Part shown: in pieces, positions 15,401 through 27,700 of the stretch
How positions within the stretch are numbered: position 1 is the first letter of the stretch
How the letters are laid out: each line of letters opens with the position of its first letter
Assembly: GCF_039566955.1 (NCBI RefSeq)
Contig: NZ_CP154796.1
Span: 3,844,001 to 3,908,000 of the forward strand
Length of the DNA: 64,000 nucleotides
Source of the DNA: Micromonospora sp. DSM 45708
Lineage (GTDB): Bacteria; Actinomycetota; Actinomycetes; Mycobacteriales; Micromonosporaceae
Direction: 5' to 3'
Translations under genes and position numbers: made by a program
Notes under the pieces: model-generated
Database searches by the model: none
Seen by the model: only the letters and a program-made list of their open reading frames with translations
What the model was told of the DNA's origin: nothing

Positions 15401-18400
15401 CCGGCCAACCGTTCATACAAGCCGTCCACAGCCACCGGCCGCGCGTCGGCCGGTGGCCACTGCCCCAACCCCGCCGCAACCCGACCGGCCTGCGGGCTCA
15501 ACACACCAGTGGCGTGCCGAACCCACGAACCCTCCACACCCTCCGGCCGGGAGTACACGTTGACCGGCCGTCGGCCATCCTGGCCGGGATCACCGACCCA
15601 CACCTGCACCTGCACCTGCACCCCACCCTGCTCCGGCAACACCAACGGGGTCTGCAGCGTCAACTCCTCGACCAGGGCACAACCGACCTGGTCGCCGGCG
15701 TACATCACCAACTCCACATACGCCGTGCCCGCCAACAACACCGAACCCAACACCACGTAATCGGCCAACCACGGCTGCGCCGACAGCGACAACCGGCCGG
15801 TCAACACCACCCCGTCCCCATCAGCCAACGACACCGCCGCACGCAACAACGGATGATCAACCGAACCCTGCCCCAACACCCGAGCATCGCCCACACCGCC
15901 GGCCACGGTCTGCGGCCAGTACCGCTGATGCTGGAACGGGTAGGTAGGCAACTCAGCCCGCAGCGGGATGGTCCCGCCCATCGCCCTGCCCACACCCATG
16001 GCCTCGGCCGGACCGGCACTCGTGCCGAGCAGTCTCGGCCAGTCCACGGTCCCGCCGTGTACGTGGACACCGGCGACCGCGGTCAGTAACGTCTCCGGCT
16101 CGTCCCGGTCAGCACGCAACGCCGGTAGCCACACACCTGCGTCGGGGTCGGCCATCGAGGTCAGCGTGCCGTCCGGTCCCAGTTCGAGGAAGACACCCAC
16201 GCCCTGCTCACGCAGCGCCGTCACCGCGTCGTGGTACCGCACCGTCTGGCGGACATGCGCCAGCCAATATCCCGGATCGGTCACCTCCGCGCCCGGAGTG
16301 CCGGACACCACCGGGATGGTCGGCTCCCGCCACACCACCTCACCCAACACGTCGGCGAACTCGGCCAACATCGGCTCCATCAACGGCGAATGGAACGCGT
16401 GACTGACCCGCAACCGCCGCGCCTTACCACCGGCGTCCCGCCACTGCTGCGCCAAGTCCAACACCACGACCTGATCACCCGAGATCACCGTGGAACGAGG
16501 ACCGTTGACCGCCGCCACCCCCACCAGATCGGCGTACCCCGCGATCAACTCCTGCGCCTCGACATCACTAGCGGTCAACGCCACCATGGCACCACCAGCA
16601 GGAAGCGCCTGCATCAGGCGGCCCCGCGCAGCCACCACCGCCACCGCATCAGCCAGATCCCACACCCCAGCCACATACGCCGCACTCAACTCACCAATCG
16701 AATGCCCCGCCAGACACTGCGGAACCACACCCCACGAGGCGACCAACCGGTACAACGCCACCTGCACCGCGAACAACCCCGCCTGGGCATACACCGTCTG
16801 ATCCAACAGCTGCGCCTCGCCCGCGATTACCTCCCGCAACGACCGCTCCAGATGGCGGTCGAAGGACGCACAGACCTCATCGAACGCCTCCGCGAACACC
16901 GGATACGCCTCGTACAAACCCAGACCCATCCCAAGCCGCTGGCTCCCCTGCCCGGAAAACACCACCGCCAACCGACCAGACCCCGCAACCCCGGCAACCA
17001 CCCCGGGCGCCTGGCCACCCGCGGCCAGCGCCTGCAACCCGTCCACCAACGCCGACCGATCCTGGCCGAGCACCACACCCCGATGCGTGAACCCGGTCGC
17101 CCGGCCGTCCACCAACGCCCGCCCCATCGCCACCGAATCCACCTCGGGCCGGTCGGCCACGAACCCCGCCAACCGCTGCGCCTGCGCCCGCAACGCCACC
17201 TCAGACTTGGCCGACAACAACCACGGCACCACCCCACCCGGCAGCGTCGACGGCTTCTGGCCCGAGGCCGCCGGGTCAGCCAGTGCTACCTGCAGCGACT
17301 CGCTCGATTCGGCTTCTTCCAGGATGAGGTGGGCGTTTGTGCCGCTGAGTCCGAACGACGACACCCCAGCGCGTCGTGGCCGGCCGTTGACCGGCCATGG
17401 CGTGGCCTCGGTCAGCAGCCGCACCGCTCCAGCCGACCAGTCCACATGGGTGGACGGGGTGTCCACGTGCAGCGTCTTGGGCATCAGGCCGTGCCGCATG
17501 GCGAGGACCATCTTGATGATCCCGGCGACGCCCGCGGCTGCCTGGGTGTGGCCGATGTTCGACTTCACCGACCCCAGGCGCAGCGGCTGCTCCGCGGGCC
17601 GGTCCTGGCCGTAAGCGGCGATCAGCGCCTGCGCCTCAATCGGGTCACCCAGCGTGGTACCCGTGCCGTGCGCCTCCACCACGTCCACCTCGCCCGGCGT
17701 CAACCGCGCATTCGCCAAGGCCTGACGGATCACCCGCTGCTGCGACGGACCGTTCGGCGCACTCAACCCGTTGGACGCACCGTCCTGATTGACCGCGCTG
17801 CCCCGCACCACCGCCAACACCTGATGCCCCCGCCGACGAGCATCCGACAACCGCTCCAACACAAGAATCCCAACACCCTCACCCCAACCCGTACCGTCAG
17901 CCGCATCCGCGAACGGCTTACACCGCCCGTCAGCGGCCAACCCACCCTGCCGGGAAAACTCCACAAACGCTCCCGGCTTGGCCATCACCGCTACGCCGCC
18001 GGCCAGGGCCATCGAACACTCACCCGACCGCAACGCCTGCGCCGCCAAATGCACCGCCACCAACGACGACGAACACGCCGTATCCACCGACACCGCAGGG
18101 CCCTCCAAGCCCAAGGTGTACGCCACCCGCCCCGACATGACACTCGCCACGTTGCCAGTCAGGAGATGCCCCTCGCTACCGGTCTGCGCGTCACCGATCA
18201 CCGAGATGTAGTCCTGCCCGGCGGCACCGATATACACACCGGTGTCCGAGCCGCGTAGCCCGGACGGGTCGATCCCCGCCCGCTCCAACGCCTCCCAGGA
18301 AACCTCCAGCAGCAGCCGCTGCTGCGGATCCATCGCCACAGCCTCCCGCGGACTGATCCCAAAGAACCCCGCATCGAACAACGCCGCACCAGCCAGGAAC

Positions 18401-18690
18401 CCACCCGCCCGGGCATAGCTGGTCCCCGACCCCGCCGGATCCGAGTCATCTGACGACCCGACATCCCAACCCCGATCCGGGGGAAACCCACCCACCGCGT
18501 CGACGCCCTCGACCAACAGATGCCAGAACCCCTCCGGGTCACCCACCCCACCCGGATACCGACACCCCATCCCCACAATCGCCACCGGCTCGACGCTGGC
18601 GGCCTCCAGGGCCTGTACCCGTCGGTTGGCCTGGCGCAGCTCGGCTACGGTCCGCTTGAGGTACTCGCGCAGCTTGTCGTCGTTGGTCAC
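1..18690 (-). CDS. Modular type I polyketide synthase PKS-C, modules 7-10 (3' end outside window)
   Basis: Third gene of the PKS operon; it extends the chain received from PKS-B. The reading frame is open from a GTG at 18690 to the left edge (at least 6,230 codons) and has no stop in the window. The GTG is chosen because GGAGGG lies 6 bp upstream and the N-terminus ([18 protein letters not shown]) is a class-1-type docking coiled coil that should pair with the PKS-B C-terminus. Domain order: M7 KS-AT-DH-KR-ACP (about aa 31-1765), M8 KS-AT-KR-ACP (1778-3300), M9 KS-AT-DH-KR-ACP (3318-5070), M10 KS-AT-DH (5078 to the edge). All four KS have DTACSSS; all four AT have GHSIGE and HAFH, so malonyl-CoA is predicted throughout. 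The M7 dehydratase has lost its catalytic His. No thioesterase is seen. Large parts of M10 and M7 are near-identical at the DNA level. Confidence 0.97.
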   Translation of the reverse strand, partial: MTNDDKLREYLKRTVAELRQANRRVQALEAASVEPVAIVGMGCRYPGGVGDPEGFWHLLVEGVDAVGGFPPDRGWDVGSSDDSDPAGSGTSYARAGGFLAGAALFDAGFFGISPREAVAMDPQQRLLLEVSWEALERAGIDPSGLRGSDTGVYIGAAGQDYISVIGDAQTGSEGHLLTGNVASVMSGRVAYTLGLEGPAVSVDTACSSSLVAVHLAAQALRSGECSMALAGGVAVMAKPGAFVEFSRQGGLAADGRCKPFADAADGTGWGEGVGILVLERLSDARRRGHQVLAVVRGSAVNQDGASNGLSAPNGPSQQRVIRQALANARLTPGEVDVVEAHGTGTTLGDPIEAQALIAAYGQDRPAEQPLRLGSVKSNIGHTQAAAGVAGIIKMVLAMRHGLMPKTLHVDTPSTHVDWSAGAVRLLTEATPWPVNGRPRRAGVSSFGLSGTNAHLILEEAESSESLQVALADPAASGQKPSTLPGGVVPWLLSAKSEVALRAQAQRLAGFVADRPEVDSVAMGRALVDGRATGFTHRGVVLGQDRSALVDGLQALAAGGQAPGVVAGVAGSGRLAVVFSGQGSQRLGMGLGLYEAYPVFAEAFDEVCASFDRHLERSLREVIAGEAQLLDQTVYAQAGLFAVQVALYRLVASWGVVPQCLAGHSIGELSAAYVAGVWDLADAVAVVAARGRLMQALPAGGAMVALTASDVEAQELIAGYADLVGVAAVNGPRSTVISGDQVVVLDLAQQWRDAGGKARRLRVSHAFHSPLMEPMLAEFADVLGEVVWREPTIPVVSGTPGAEVTDPGYWLAHVRQTVRYHDAVTALREQGVGVFLELGPDGTLTSMADPDAGVWLPALRADRDEPETLLTAVAGVHVHGGTVDWPRLLGTSAGPAEAMGVGRAMGGTIPLRAELPTYPFQHQRYWPQTVAGGVGDARVLGQGSVDHPLLRAAVSLADGDGVVLTGRLSLSAQPWLADYVVLGSVLLAGTAYVELVMYAGDQVGCALVEELTLQTPLVLPEQGGVQVQVQVWVGDPGQDGRRPVNVYSRPEGVEGSWVRHATGVLSPQAGRVAAGLGQWPPADARPVAVDGLYERLAGGGYVYGPVFQGLRAVWRSERDVYAEVTLPEQVGVDGFGLHPAVLDAALHAIGLTGLLGDEAVLPFAWSGVRLHATGASTLRVRLTPADDGAIAVAVFDAAGQPVLTVDSLVLRPVTTDQLGAGVPDAAQSLFAVEWVPLPDAEPVAAEPVWGWHGQVDGELPAVVVAELPAAGDAVGVVEATHAASALVLGWVQEWLADPGTEGSRLVVVTRGATDGSDLAAAGVWGLVRSAQSEHPNRFVLLDLDDDTDHDGDHGSDLGRILTAVLDSGEPEIAVRAGGLYVRRLTRAVGTGRLSLSGSDGLSAGLDAGGTVVISGGTGVLGGLVARHLVTTHGVKHLLLLSRRGPAAAGATELVGDLTELGARVRVVACDVADRNALAEVLAAVPAGHPVVGVVHTAGVLDDGVVGALTPRRLETVLRAKADAAWWLHELTRDMDLGLFVVYSSAAATFGSPGQGNYAAANAVLDALALRRQAEGLVGQSLAWGLWAQQSAMTGHLDEADLDRMRRSGILPLSPEQGLALFDAAIRTDQPQLVPIRVDLAALRRAAAGGVPPLWRTLAGGSARRAATAADAPVDLAARLAAMGVEDRQRTVLELVRAQAAVVLGHADPAAVDPDSAFRELGFDSLTAVELRNRLAAVTGLSLPATLVFDYPTPVVLAGYLLTELFGEQIDVLTPVAVGVGVDEPVAIVGMGCRYPGGVGDPEGFWRLLVEGVDAVGGFPADRGWDLTALYDPDRQRSGTSYAREGGFLADVALFDAGFFGISPREAVAMDPQQRLLLEVSWEALERAGIDPSGLRGSDTGVYVGTTGQDYVSVIGDAQAGSEGHLLTGNAASVMSGRVAYTLGLVGPAVSVDTACSSSLVAVHLAAQALRSGECSMALAGGVTVMATPGAFVEFSRQGGLAADGRCKPFADAADGTGWGEGVGIVVLERLSDARRRGHQVLAVVRGSAVNQDGASNGLSAPNGPSQQRVIRQALANARLTPGDVDVVEAHGTGTTLGDPIEAQALIAAYGQDRPAEQPLRLGSVKSNIGHTMAAAGVAGIIKMVLAMRHGLMPRTLHVDEPSSHVDWSAGSVRLLTEAAPWPVNGRPRRAGVSSFGISGTNAHLILEEADPVPDPALGHEPAPPSGGVVPWLLSAKSEVALRAQAQRLARFVADRPEVDSVTVGRALVDGRATGFTHRGVVLGQDRSALVDGLQALAAGGQAPGVVTGVAGSGRLAVVFSGQGSQGVGMGLGLYEAYPVFAEAFDQVCASFDQHLERSLREVVAGEPQLLDQTLYAQAGLFAVQVALYRLVASWGVSPQCLAGHSIGELSAACVAGVWDLSDAVAVVAARGRLMQALPTGGTMVALTASDAEAQELIAGYTDLVGVAAVNGPQSTVISGDQDLVLDLARQWRDAGGKARRLRVSHAFHSPLMEPMLADFADVLSGVVWREPTIPVISGTPDADVTDPGYWLAHARQTVRYHDAVTALREQGVGVFLELGPDGTLTSMADTPEAGVWLPTLRAERDEPETLLTAVAGVHVHGGTVNWPTLLGTSTGPAEGVGRAVDGAIPLRAELPTYPFEHQRFWPAVRGVSVRGGDGEFDAEFWQVVQRGDVGALASAWGVDEQGVAMVLPGLVAWQRAREDRRLIDAWRYRVVWEPLSGGPEAALNGSWLVVYGADLAADEVGSGWIGRVEQILVGHGARVVPVVVDGTRVGAATALRAGLDVSGLGGVVFLPGRAPVPELLALLQGLHDVDLGGDGGLSGRVWVLTRGAVGTGRFDAPADPVQAQAWGLGVVAALEYPRRWGGLVDLPVLWPEASRDAAAVARRCVAVLAGWGGQDQVAVRASGVYGRRLVRARAEESPRVWQPRGTVLITGGTGGLGAHVARWVAGHGAEHVVLVSRRGMDGPGVAELVGELGADGRVRVSVRGCDVADRDGLAAVLSGVGPVDAVVHAAGVGQLASIDDTDAEVAEHILAAKVAGTRNLHELLVEGSERPLDAMVLFSSNAGVWGGGGQGVYAAANAFLDAYAAQQRAAGRSVTSVAWGLWAGEGMAGQADTGQLQRRGVRGMDPQRAVQALVEAVGQGEGFLAVADVDWAQFTQAFTSARPSALLAGLPEAQAAVADAEPRPLDDSTLAAELRTLTGPQRQQKILELVRTHAATALGHDSAQAIPPDRAFRELGFDSLTAVELRNRLAAVTGLSLPATLVFDYPTPVVLAGYLLTELLGEQSDVLTPVAVGVGVDEPVAIVGMGCRYPGGVDDPEGFWQLLLEGVDAVGGFPADRGWDLTALYDPDRQRSGTSYAREGGFLADVALFDAGFFGISPREAVAMDPQQRLLLEVSWEALERAGIDPSGLRGSDTGVYVGTTGQDYVSVIGDAQAGSEGHLLTGNAASVMSGRVAYTLGLEGPAVSVDTACSSSLVAVHLAAQALRSGECSMALAGGVTVMATPGAFVEFSRQGGLAADGRCKPFADAADGTGWGEGVGILVLERLSDARRRGHQVLAVVRGSAVNQDGASNGLSAPNGPSQQRVIRQALANARLTPGDVDVVEAHGTGTTLGDPIEAQALIAAYGQDRPAEQPLRLGSVKSNIGHTQAAAGVAGIIKMVLAMRHGLMPKTLHMDTASTHVDWSAGSVRLLTEAAPWPVNGRPRRAGVSSFGISGTNAHLILEEAEPLKILQEAEPFEPPQDTPADPAASGQKPPTLPGGVVPWLLSAKSEVALRAQAQRLAEFVVDRSEAGPIAVGRALVDSRASGFTHRGVVLGQDRSALVDGLQALASGGQAPGVVTGVAGSGRLAVVFSGQGSQRVGMGLGLYEAYPVFAEVFDEVCAYFDQHFERPLREVIAGEAQLLEQTLYAQAGLFAVQVALFRLVASWGVAPQCLAGHSIGELSAACVAGVWDLADAVAVVAARGRLMQALPTGGAMVALTASDVEAQELIAGYTDLVGVAAVNGPQSTVISGDQDLVLDLARQWRDAGGKARRLRVSHAFHSPLMEPMLADFADVLSGVVWREPTIPVISGTPDADVTDPGYWLAHARQTVRYHDAVTALREQGVGVFLELGPDGTLTSMADTPEAGVWLPTLRAERDEPETLLTAAAGVHVNGGTVDWPTLLDTNTGPTQPVALPTYPFQHQRYWPQTVAGGVGDVRVLGQGSVDHPLLRAAVSLADGDGVVLTGRLSLSAQPWLADHAVLGSVLLAGTAYVELVMYAGDQVGCALVQELTLQTPLVLPEQGAVQVQVWVGDPDQDGRRPVNVYSRPEGAEGVGGSWVRHASGVLSPQAGRIPAGLGQWPPADARPVAVDGLYERLADGGYVYGPVFQGLRAVWRSERDVYAEVTLPEHVATGGFGLHPAVLDAALHPIGLTGLLGDDDGGAVLPFAWSGVRLHATGATTLRVRLTPTDDGAIAVAVFDTTGQPVLTATSLALRPVTTDQLGAGVPDAAQSLFTVEWVPLPDAEPDTASVIGELVWAWHGQRPQPLLMPHSPGGLDGELPAVVVAELPTAGDAVGVVEATHAASALVLGWVQEWLADPGTDGSRLVVLTRGATDGSDLAAAAVWGLVRSAQSEHPHRFVLLDLDDDSDHDGDHGSDLGRILAAVLDSGEPEIAVRAGGLYVRRLTRAVGTGRLSLSGSDGLSVGLDAGGTVVITGGTGVLGGLVARHLVTTHGVRHLLLLSRRGPATAGATELVGDLTELGARVRVTACDVADRDALAEVLAAVPAEHPVVGVVHTAGVLDDGVVEALTPQRLETVLRAKADAAWWLHELTQDMDLGLFVVYSSAAATFGSPGQGNYAAANAVLDALALRRQAEGLVGQSLAWGLWAQQSAMTGHLDEADLDRMRRSGILPLSSEQGLALFDAAVRTDRPQLVPIRVDLAALRRAAAGGVPPLWRTLAGGSARRAATAADAPVDLAARLAAVGVEERERAVLELVRAHAATALGHDSAQAVAPDRAFRELGFDSLTAVELRNRLAAVTGLSLPATLVFDYPTPVVLAGYLLTELLGEQSDVLTPVAVGVGVDEPVAIVGMGCRYPGGVGDPEGFWRLLVEGVDAVGEFPVDRGWDVGSSDDPDPAGSGTSYVREGGFLTDAALFDAGFFGISPREAVAMDPQQRLLLEVSWEALERAGIDPSGLRGSDTGVYVGLMYHDYAMQLAASPTEGEGYGTGTSGSVASGRVAYTLGLEGPAVSVDTACSSSLVAVHLAAQALRSGECSMALAGGVTVMATPGAFVEFSRQGGLAADGRCKSFADAADGTGWGEGIGILVLERLSDARRQGHQVLAVVRGSAVNQDGASNGLSAPNGPSQQRVIRQALANARLSPGEVDVVEAHGTGTTLGDPIEAQALIAAYGQDRPAEQPLRLGSVKSNIGHTQAAAGVAAIIKMVLAMRHGLMPKTLHVDAPSSHVDWSAGSVQLLTEATPWADSGRPRRAGVSSFGISGTNAHLILEEADPVPDPALGHEPAPPAGGVVPWLLSAKSEVALRAQAQRLARFVADRPEVEPAVVGRGLAARSVFAHRAVVLGQQRPALMDGLHTLAGGGQASGVVTGVAGSGRLAVVFSGQGSQRVGMGLGLYEAYPVFAEAFDEVCASFDRHLERSLREVIAGEAQLLDQTVYAQAGLFAVQVALYRLVASWGVVPQCLAGHSIGELSAAYVAGVWDLADAVAVVAARGRLMQALPAGGAMVALTASDVEAQELIAGYADLVGVAAVNGPRSTVISGDQAVVLDLAQQWRDAGGKARRLRVSHAFHSPLMEPMLADFADVLGGVVWREPTIPVVSGTPGADVTDPAYWLAHVRQTVRYHDAVTALREQGVGVFLELGPDGTLTSMADPDAPDAGVWLPALRAERDEPETLLTAVAGVHVHGATVDWPTLLGTSAGPAEAMGVGRAMGGTIPLRAELPTYPFQHQRYWPQTVAGGVGDARVLGQGSVDHPLLRAAVSLADGDGVVLTGRLSLSAQPWLADHAVLGSVLLAGTAYVELVMYAGDQVGCALVEELTLQSPLVLPEQGAVQVQVWVGDPDQDGRRPVNVYSRPEGAEGVEGSWTRHATGVLSPQAGRIPAGLGQWPPADARPVAVDGLYERLADGGYVYGPVFQGLRAVWRSERDVYAEVTLPEQVGVDGFGLHPAVLDAALHAIGLTGLLGDEAVLPFAWSGVRLHATGASTLRVRLTPAD
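3480..8735 (-). other. PKS module 9: KS-AT(malonyl)-DH-KR-ACP
   Basis: KS about 8735-7460 with DTACSSS. AT about 7330-6190 with GHSIGE and HAFH (malonyl). DH about 6070-5300 with catalytic His at 5908-5910. KR about 4560-3860 with the VLDD motif and no Pro two residues after the catalytic Tyr (B1 type). ACP about 3700-3480 with GFDSL. There is no ER: the sequence passes directly from the DH/KR linker to the KR Rossmann motif. Predicted outcome is an alkene, the first one in the chain. Confidence 0.92.
8790..13355 (-). other. PKS module 8: KS-AT(malonyl)-KR-ACP
   Basis: KS about 13355-12080 with DTACSSS. AT about 11980-10850 with GHSIGE and HAFH (malonyl). KR about 10700-9250 has GGTGGLG for NADPH and [13 protein letters not shown]: Trp eight residues before the catalytic Tyr, Gln three before it, and no LDD motif. 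This is an A1-type KR that should give an L-hydroxyl. ACP about 9020-8790 with GFDSL. The KR is a diverged sister of those in modules 1 and 6. Confidence 0.92.
13250..14440 (-). repeat. Long direct repeat R3, copy in module 7/8 (KR-ACP-KS start)
   Basis: Nearly identical to 23385-24575 in module 5/6 (offset 10,135). It covers the KR, the ACP and the beginning of the following KS, thus crossing a module border. Confidence 0.88.
13400..18597 (-). other. PKS module 7: KS-AT(malonyl)-DH(inactive)-KR-ACP
   Basis: KS about 18597-17315 with DTACSSS. AT about 17200-16070 with GHSIGE and HAFH (malonyl). DH about 15930-15160, but its catalytic His codon is TAC (Tyr) at 15757-15759, giving WLADYVVLG where the other DH domains read WLADH(A/V)VLG. 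KR about 14465-13760 is B1 type with VLDD and Tyr/Ser/Lys/Asn present. ACP about 13640-13400 with GFDSL. No ER. The predicted net outcome is a D-hydroxyl, not an alkene. Confidence 0.9.
15136..17130 (-). repeat. Long direct repeat R4, copy in module 7 (AT-DH)
   Basis: Partner of 1-2000. Carries the inactivating His-to-Tyr change at 15757-15759. Confidence 0.85.
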
Positions 18691-18696
18691 GGGTGT

Positions 18697-18702
18697 CCCT
18701 CC
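18697..18702 (-). promoter_or_regulatory. Shine-Dalgarno of PKS-C
   Basis: Read on the minus strand the bases are GGAGGG, 6 bp before the GTG at 18690. The site lies inside the 28 bp between the PKS-B stop (18719-18721) and this start. It fixes the rare GTG as the start codon. Confidence 0.85.
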
Positions 18703-18718
18703 GGAGCGGATACGGCGT

Positions 18719-21700
18719 TCAGGCCGAGCCGAGCTCGTTGTCGACAAGTTCGAACAGCTCGTCGTCGGTGACCTCGTCCAGGTCGGTGTCGGGCCCGGCG
18801 GTCGACTCTGCGGGCAGCGGCGTGGTGAGCCGGACGACCAACGCCTGGAGGCGCCGGGCGAGCTGGGCGCGCGTATCCGCGTCCACGGCTGGTCCGGCGA
18901 GCGCGCGCTCCAACCGGTCGAGCTCGGCGACGACCGGTGCCTCGGCCTGCTCGCCCGGCCACAGCTGGACCCGGAGATGGTCGGCCAGGGCGATCGGTGT
19001 CGGATGGTCGAAGACCAGCGTGGCTGGTAGCGGCAGTCCGGTCACGGCGGCCAACCGGTTGCGTAGTTCTACGGCGGTCAGGGAGTCGAAGCCGAGTTCG
19101 CGGAATGCCCGATCAGGTGGGATCGCCTGGGCACTGTCGTGGCCAAGGGCTGTAGCGGCGTGGGTGCGTACCAGTTCGAGGATCTTCTGCTGGCGTTGCG
19201 GGCCGGTCAACGCGCGTAGCTCGGCGGCCAGTGTCGAGTCGTCGAGTGGCCTGGGCTCGGCGTCGGCGACAGCGGCTTGTGCCTCGGGCAGGCCAGCCAG
19301 TAGCGCACTCGGGCGTGCGGAAGTGAACGCCTGGGTGAACTGGGCCCAGTCCACGTCAGCGACCGCGAGGAAGCCTTCACCCTGACCGACCGCCTCCACC
19401 AAGGCCTGCACCGCCCGCTGCGGATCCATACCGCGCACCCCACGCCGGTGCAACTGCCCGGTGTCGGCCTGCCCGGCCATTCCCTCACCGGCCCACAAAC
19501 CCCACGCCACACTCGTCACCGACCGCCCCGCGGCACGCTGCTGGGCGGCGTACGCGTCCAGGAACGCGTTAGCCGCCGCGTACACCCCCTGCCCACCACC
19601 ACCCCACACACCAGCGTTCGAGGAAAACAACACCATCGCGTCCAACGGACGCTCAGACCCCTCGACCAACAACTCGTGCAAGTTACGGGTACCCGCAACC
19701 TTCGCCGCCAAAATGTGCTCCGCCACCTGCGCATCGGTGTCGTCGATGGACGCGAGCTGACCCACCCCGGCCGCGTGGACCACCGCATCAACCGGCCCCA
19801 CCCCGGACAGGACCGCGGCCAACCCGTCACGATCCGCCACATCACAACCCCGCACACTCACCCGGACCCGGCCATCAGCGCCCAACTCACCGACCAACTC
19901 GGCCACACCCGGCCCGTCCATACCCCGACGAGACACCAACACCACATGCTCCGCACCGTGCCCGGCCACCCAACGAGCCACATGCGCACCCAACCCACCG
20001 GTACCACCAGTGACCAGCACCGTGCCCCGAGGCTGCCACACCCGCGGCGACTCCACCGCCCCGGCACGCACCAACCTGCGCCCATACACACCACTCGCAC
20101 GCACCGCGACCTGATCCTGACCACCCCACCCGGCCAACACCGCGACACACCGACGCGCCACCGCCGCCGCGTCCCGCGACGCCTCAGGCCAGAGCGCAGG
20201 CAGATCCACCAGACCACCCCACAGGCGCGGATACTCCAACGCCGCGACCACACCCAAACCCCACGCTAGAGCCTGCACCGGATCAACAGGAGCATCGAAC
20301 CGACCCGTACCCACCGCGCCTCGGGTAAGGACCCACACCCGCCCCGCGTCGCTACCCGTGTCGGTGTCGTGCAGGCCTTGCAGCAGCGCCAATAGCTCCT
20401 GCACCGGCGCCCCGCCGGGTAGGAACACCACCCCACCCCACCCGGCCCCGTCCAGCCCGGCCACCACCGCCCGCAACGCCGTAGCCGCCCCCACCCGGGT
20501 GCCGTCAACAGCTACCCGCACCACCCGCGCACCATGCCCGACCAGGATCTGCTCGACCCGCCCGACCCACCCCGACCCGACCTCATCAGCCACCAGATCC
20601 GCGCCATACACCACAAGCCAGCTACCATTCAGCGCCGCTTCAGGACCACCGGTCAACGGCTCCCACACAACCCGATACCGCCACGCGTCAATCAGCCGCC
20701 GGTCCTCACGAGCCCGCTGCCACGCCGCCAACCCCGGCAAAACCGTAGCCACACCCTGCTCATCCACCCCCCACGCAGAAGCCAAAGCCCCCACATCACC
20801 CCGCTGCACCACCTGCCAAAACTCCGCATCAAACTCACCATCCCCACCCCGCACCGACACATCCCGCACCGCCGGCCAGAACCGCTGGTGCTGGAACGGG
20901 TAGGTAGGCAGGGCAACCGGCGGGGTCGGGCCGGTGCCCAGTGCCGGGGTCCAGTCGATGGTGACACCGGCAACGTGCAGGGCGGCCATCGACCGTAGCC
21001 AACGCTCGCGTCCACCGTCGTCACGACGCAGCGTGCCCGTCACCACCAGGCCCTCACCGGCCTGCTCCACCGCCATCGCCAACACCGGATGCGGACTAAC
21101 CTCCACGAACGTCCGATGACCAGCCTCAGTCAGCGTCCGGATCACCTCACCGAACCGAACCTGGTGCCGCAGATTCCGATACCAGTAACCACCATCAAGA
21201 CCAGCAGTGTCGACCCGCCCCGCCTCCAGCGTCGAATAGAACGCCACCTGCCCGCTACGAGGCCGCAGACCAGCCAAATCCGTGCGCAACCGATCCTCGA
21301 TCGCCTGCACCTGCGGCGAATGCGAGGCGTAATCCACCGCGATCCGCCGAACCCCCAACCCCGCATGCGCCCGCACGAACTCCTCACACGCGGCCGTGGT
21401 ACCAGAGATCACCACCTGCGCCGGACCGTTGACCGCCGCGACCGACAGGTCCCCACCCCACCCGGCAATCAACTGCTGCACCTCGGACAACGGCGCGGGC
21501 ACCGACACCATGCCCCCCGACCCCGACAACGCCACAATCGCCCGACTCCGCAACACCACCACCCTGGCCCCATCAGCCAAAGACAGGCCACCAGCCACAC
21601 ACGCCGCAGCGATCTCACCCTGACTGTGCCCCACCACCGCCGCCGGAACCACACCCACCGAACGCCACAACTGCGCCAGCGACACCATCACCGCCCACGA

Positions 21701-24700
21701 CACCGGCTGCACCACATCCACCCGACCCAACAACACCGGATCAGCCAACACCTCCCGCAACGACCAACCCACCAACGGCGCCAACACCTCCCCACACCGC
21801 ACCATCGCCTCCGCGAACACCGGCTCGGCATCCCACAACGCCAACCCCATACCCACCCACTGCGCCCCCTGCCCCGGAAACACAAACACCGAACCCGCAC
21901 CACCCACACCCGCCGCAACACCACGCACCACCGCAGGCGAAACATCCACATCCCGCAACCCAGCCAAGAACCCGTCGGCATCCCCAGCCACCACCACCGC
22001 CCGATGCGCAAACACCGACCGGCCCGCCAACGCCCGCCCCACCACCACCGGCCCCACCTCAGGCCGATCCGCCACAAACCCCGCCAGCCGCTGCGCCTGC
22101 GCCCGCAACGCCACCTCAGACTTAGCCGACAACAACCACGGCACCACCCCGCCGGACGGCGGGGCCGGCTCATGACCCAACGCCGGGTCCGGTACGGGAT
22201 CGGCCTCCTCCAGGATGAGGTGGGCGTTGGTGCCGCTGATCCCGAACGACGACACCCCGGCCCGCCGTGGCCGGCCGCTGTCCGCCCATGGTGTGGCCTC
22301 GGTCAGCAACCGCACCGAGCCAGCCGACCAGTCCACATGTGACGACGGGGCGTCCACGTGCAGCGTCTTGGGCATCAACCGGTGCCGCATCGCGAGGACC
22401 ATCTTGATGATCCCGGCAATCCCCGCGGCTGCCATGGTGTGGCCGATGTTCGACTTCACCGACCCCAACCGCAACGGCTGCCCCGCCGGCCGGTCCTGGC
22501 CATACGCGGCGATCAGCGCCTGCGCCTCGATCGGATCACCCAGCGTGGTACCCGTGCCATGCGCCTCCACCACATCCACCTCGCCCGGCGTCAGCCGCGC
22601 GTTGGCCAGCGCCTGACGGATCACCCGCTGCTGCGACGGACCGTTCGGCGCACTCAACCCGTTCGACGCACCGTCCTGATTGACCGCGCTGCCCCGCACC
22701 ACCGCCAACACCTGATGCCCCCGCCGGCGAGCATCGGACAGTCGTTCCAGCACCAGGATTCCGACGCCTTCACCCCAGCCCGTGCCGTCAGCCGCGTCCG
22801 CGAACGGCTTACACCGCCCGTCAGCGGCCAACCCGCCCTGCCGAGAGAACCCCACGAAGGCTCCTGGAGTGGCCATCACCGCTACGCCGCCGGCCAGGGC
22901 CATCGAACACTCACCCGACCGCAACGCCTGCGCCGCCAAATGCACCGCGACCAGCGACGACGAACACGCCGTATCCACCGACACCGCCGGGCCCTCCAGA
23001 CCCAGGGTGTACGCCACCCGCCCCGACATGACACTCGCCGCGTTACCGGTACCGGAGAATCCATCCCCCGCAGAATCCGCCACACTCAACAACGTCGGAT
23101 AGTCCTGCCCATGGGTGCCGACATACACGCCGGTGTCCGACCCGCGTAGCCCCGACGGGTCGATCCCCGCCCGCTCCAACGCCTCCCAGGAAACCTCCAA
23201 CAACAACCGCTGCTGCGGATCCATCGCCACAGCCTCCCGCGGACTGATCCCGAAGAACCCCGCATCGAACAACGCCGCGTCAGTCAGGAACCCACCCTCG
23301 CGGACATAACTGGTCCCCGACCCCGCCGGATCCGGGTCATCCGACGACCCGACATCCCAACCCCGATCCACCGGGAACTCACCCACCGCGTCAACACCCT
23401 CGACCAGCAACCGCCAAAACCCCTCCGGGTCACCAACCCCACCCGGATACCGACACCCCATCCCCACAATCGCCACCGGCTCATCAACACCCACACCCAC
23501 CGCCACCGGCGTAAGGACATCGATCTGCTCACCAAACAGCTCCGTCAACAGATACCCGGCCAACACCACCGGCGTCGGATAGTCAAAGACCAGCGTGGCC
23601 GGCAACGACAACCCAGTCACGGCAGCCAACCGGTTACGCAACTCCACCGCCGTCAACGAGTCGAACCCGAGCTCACGGAACGCGCTGTCCGGATCAACCG
23701 CCGCGGGGTCGGCATGGCCGAGCACAACCGCAGCCTGTGCCCGCACCAGCTCCAGAACCGTCCGCTGGCGATCCTCGACCCCCATAGCCGCCAACCTGGC
23801 CGCCAGATCCACCGGCGCGTCAGCGGCGGTCGCGGCCCTGCGGGCGGAGCCGCCGGCCAACGTCCGCCACAACGGCGGCACGCCACCGGCGGCGGCACGA
23901 CGCAGCGCGGCCAAGTCCACCCGGATCGGCACGAGCTGCGGCTGGTCAGTACGTATCGCCGCGTCGAACAACGCCAAGCCCTGCTCAGGGGACAGGGGAA
24001 GGATGCCGCTGCGTCGCATCCGGTCCAGGTCGGCCTCGTCGAGATGCCCGGTCATCGCCGACTGCTGGGCCCACAGCCCCCACGCCAACGACTGCCCCAC
24101 CAGACCCTCGGCCTGCCGCCGCAGCGCCAAGGCATCCAGGACCGCGTTGGCCGCGGCATAGTTGCCCTGCCCCGGTGACCCGAACGTGGCCGCCGCCGAC
24201 GAATACACCACGAACAACCCGAGATCCATATCCCGGGTCAGCTCATGCAACCACCACGCCGCATCCGCCTTCGCCCGCAACACCGTCTCCAGCCGCCGCG
24301 GCGTCAACGCCCCGACCACCCCGTCATCAAGCACCCCCGCGGTGTGCACCACCCCCACCACCGGATGCCCGGCCGGCACCGCCGCCAACACCTCAGCCAG
24401 AGCATCCCGGTCAGCGACGTCACACGCCACCACCCGCACCCGCGCACCCAGCTCCGTCAGGTCACCGACCAACTCGGTCGCTCCGGCCGCGGCCGGACCC
24501 CGCCGGGACAACAGCAACAGGTGCTTGACCCCGTGTGTGGTGACCAGATGCCGGGCCACCAACCCACCCAACACACCGGTCCCACCAGTGATCACCACCG
24601 TGCCACGGGAGTCCAGCCCGGCCGGTAGCCGCAGCACCACCTTGCCCACATGACGGGCCGCCTGCAGATAACGCAAGGCCTGCACTGCGTGAGTCGCCTC

Positions 24701-27700
24701 GAACACGCTCACCGGCAGTGGTTGGAGGATCTCCGCGGCGAACATGTCCAGGATCTCGGCCAGCATCTGCCCGATCCGGTCACCACCGGCCTCGGACAGG
24801 TCGAACGCCTGATACACCACCCCGGGACGATCCGCGGCGATCCGAGCCGGGTCCCGCACGTCGGTCTTACCCATCTCCACGAACCGGCCACCACGGGGCA
24901 GCAGGTCCAACGACGCGTCCACGAACTCCCCGGCCAGCGCGTTGAGGACCACATCCACACCCTCCCCACCGGTCACGGTCAGGAAGCTGTCGCGGAAGCC
25001 CAGATCACGGGACGAAGCCAGGTGCGCATCGTCCACACCCATCCCCCGCAGGATGTCCCACTTACCGGCACTCGCGGTGGCGTACACCTGCAACCCCCAC
25101 GCCCGAGCCAGCTGCACCGCGGCCATCCCCACCCCACCTGCCGCAGCATGAATCAGAATCCGCTGCCCTGACCGCACACCCGCCAGATCCCGCAACGCGT
25201 AAAACGCGGTCAGAAACACAATCGGCACCGACGCCGCCCGAGTAAAAGACCAGCCCCGCGGGACCCGGGCCAGGAGACGATGATCAGTCACCGCCACCGG
25301 CCCCAACGCACCGTTGAACATCCCGAACACCCGATCCCCGACCACCATCCCCGTCACGTCCGGGCCGGTCTCGAGCACCACACCGGCCGCCTCACTACCC
25401 ATCACCGCAGCCGGATCCGGATACATACCCAACCCGACCAACACATCCCGGAAGTTCAACCCCGCCGCCCGCACCGCAACCCGCACCTGACCAACCGCCA
25501 ACGGCGCCACCACCTCCGAACAATCCACCACCGCCAGATTGTCCAAACTGCCCGGCTCCGACACATCCAGACGCCACGACAACCGACCAGGACCAGGCAG
25601 AGACAGCCGGCCACTACCACCGGCTCGGGTCAACCGCCGGGCATACAGGCCACCAGCCCGAACCGCGACCTCCGGCTCACCGCTGGCGAGCACCGCCGCC
25701 AGGATCCTGCCCAGGTCGCTGCCGTGATCGCCATCGTGGTCGGTATCATCGTCGAGATCGAGCAGGACGAACCGGTGAGGGTGTTCAGACTGCGCGGAAC
25801 GGACCAGACCCCACACCCCAGCCGCGGCCAGGTCACTACCATCGGTAGCGCCACGAGTGAGCACCACCAGGCGGGAACCCTCCGTGCCCGGATCAGCCAG
25901 CCACTCCTGGACCCAACCCAACACCAACGCGCTCGCCGCATGCGTGGCCTCAACAACACCCACAGCATCGCCCGCAGCCGGTAGCTCGGCGACCACGACC
26001 GTGGGCAGTTCACCATCAACCTGCCCATGCCATCCCCAGACCGGTTCGGCAGCCACCGGTTCCGCGTCCGGTAGCGGTACCCATTCCACCGCGAACAGCG
26101 ACTGCGCCGCATCCGGCATCCCGACGGCCAACTGGTCGGTGGTCACCGGCCGTAGCACCAACGAGTCCGCAGTCAGCACCGGCTGGCCGGCGGTGTCGAA
26201 CACCGCCACCGCGATACCACCGCCGTCGCCGGCCGGTGTCAGCCGGACCCGTAGCGTGGTCGCCCCGGTCGCGTGCAGCCGCACCCCGCTCCACGCGAAC
26301 GGCAACACCGCCCCGCCATCGTCGTCGCCGAGCAGCCCGGTCAACCCGATCGGATGCAACGCCGCGTCCAACACCGCCGGATGCAACCCGAACCCATCCA
26401 CCCCGACGTGCTCGGGCAGTGTCACCTCGGCGTACACATCCCGGTCGGAACGCCACACCGCCCGCAAACCCTGAAACACCGGCCCGTACACGTACCCGCC
26501 GTCGGCCAACCGTTCATACAGACCATCAACAGCCACCGGTCGCGCGTCGGCCGGTGGCCACTGCCCCAACCCCGCCGCAACCCGACCCGTCTGCGGGCTC
26601 AACACACCCGTGGCATGCCGAACCCACGAACCCCCCACACCCTCCACACCCTCCGGCCGGGAGTACACGTTGACCGGCCGTCGACCATCCTGGCCGGGAT
26701 CACCGACCCACACCTGCACCTGCACTGCACCCTGCTCGGGCAGCAACAACGGGGTCTGCAGCGTCAACTCCTCGACCAGGGCACAGCCCACCTGGTCGCC
26801 GGCGTACATCACCAACTCCACATACGCCGTGCCCGCCAACAACACCGAACCCAACACCGCATGATCGGCCAACCACGGCTGCGCCGACAGCGACAACCGG
26901 CCGGTCAACACCACCCCGTCCCCATCAGCCAACGACACCGCCGCACGCAACAACGGATGATCAACCGAACCCTGCCCCAACACCCGAGCATCGCCCACAC
27001 CGCCGGCCACGGTCTGCGGCCAGTACCGCTGGTGCTGGAACGGGTAGGTAGGCAGGGCAACCGGCGGGGTCGGGCCGGTGCCCAGTGCCGGGGTCCAGTC
27101 GATGGTGACACCGGCAACGTGCAGGGCGGCCATCGACCGTAGCCAACGGTCGCGTCCACCGTCGTCACGACGCAGCGTGCCCGTCACCACCAGGCCCTCA
27201 CCGGCCTGCTCCACCGCCATCGCCAACACCGGATGCGGACTAACCTCCACGAACGTCCGATGACCAGCCTCAGTCAGCGTCCGGATCACCTCACCGAACC
27301 GAACCTGGTGCCGCAGATTCCGATACCAGTAACCACCATCAAGACCAGCGGTGTCGACCCGCGCCGCCTCCAGCGTCGAATAGAACGCCACCTGCCCGCT
27401 ACGAGGCCGCAGACCAGCCAAATCCGTGCGCAACCGGTCCTCGATCATCTGCACCTGCGGCGAATGCGAGGCGTAATCCACCGCGATCCGCCGAACCCCC
27501 AACCCCGCGTGGGCCTGGACGAACTCCTCACACGCGGTCGTGGTACCAGAGATCACCACCTGCGCCGGACCGTTGACCGCCGCGACCGACAGGTCCTCAC
27601 CCCACCCGGCAATCAACTGCTGCACCTCGGACAACGGTGCGGGCACCGACACCATGCCCCCCGACCCCGACAACGCCACGATCGCCCGGCTCCGCAACAC

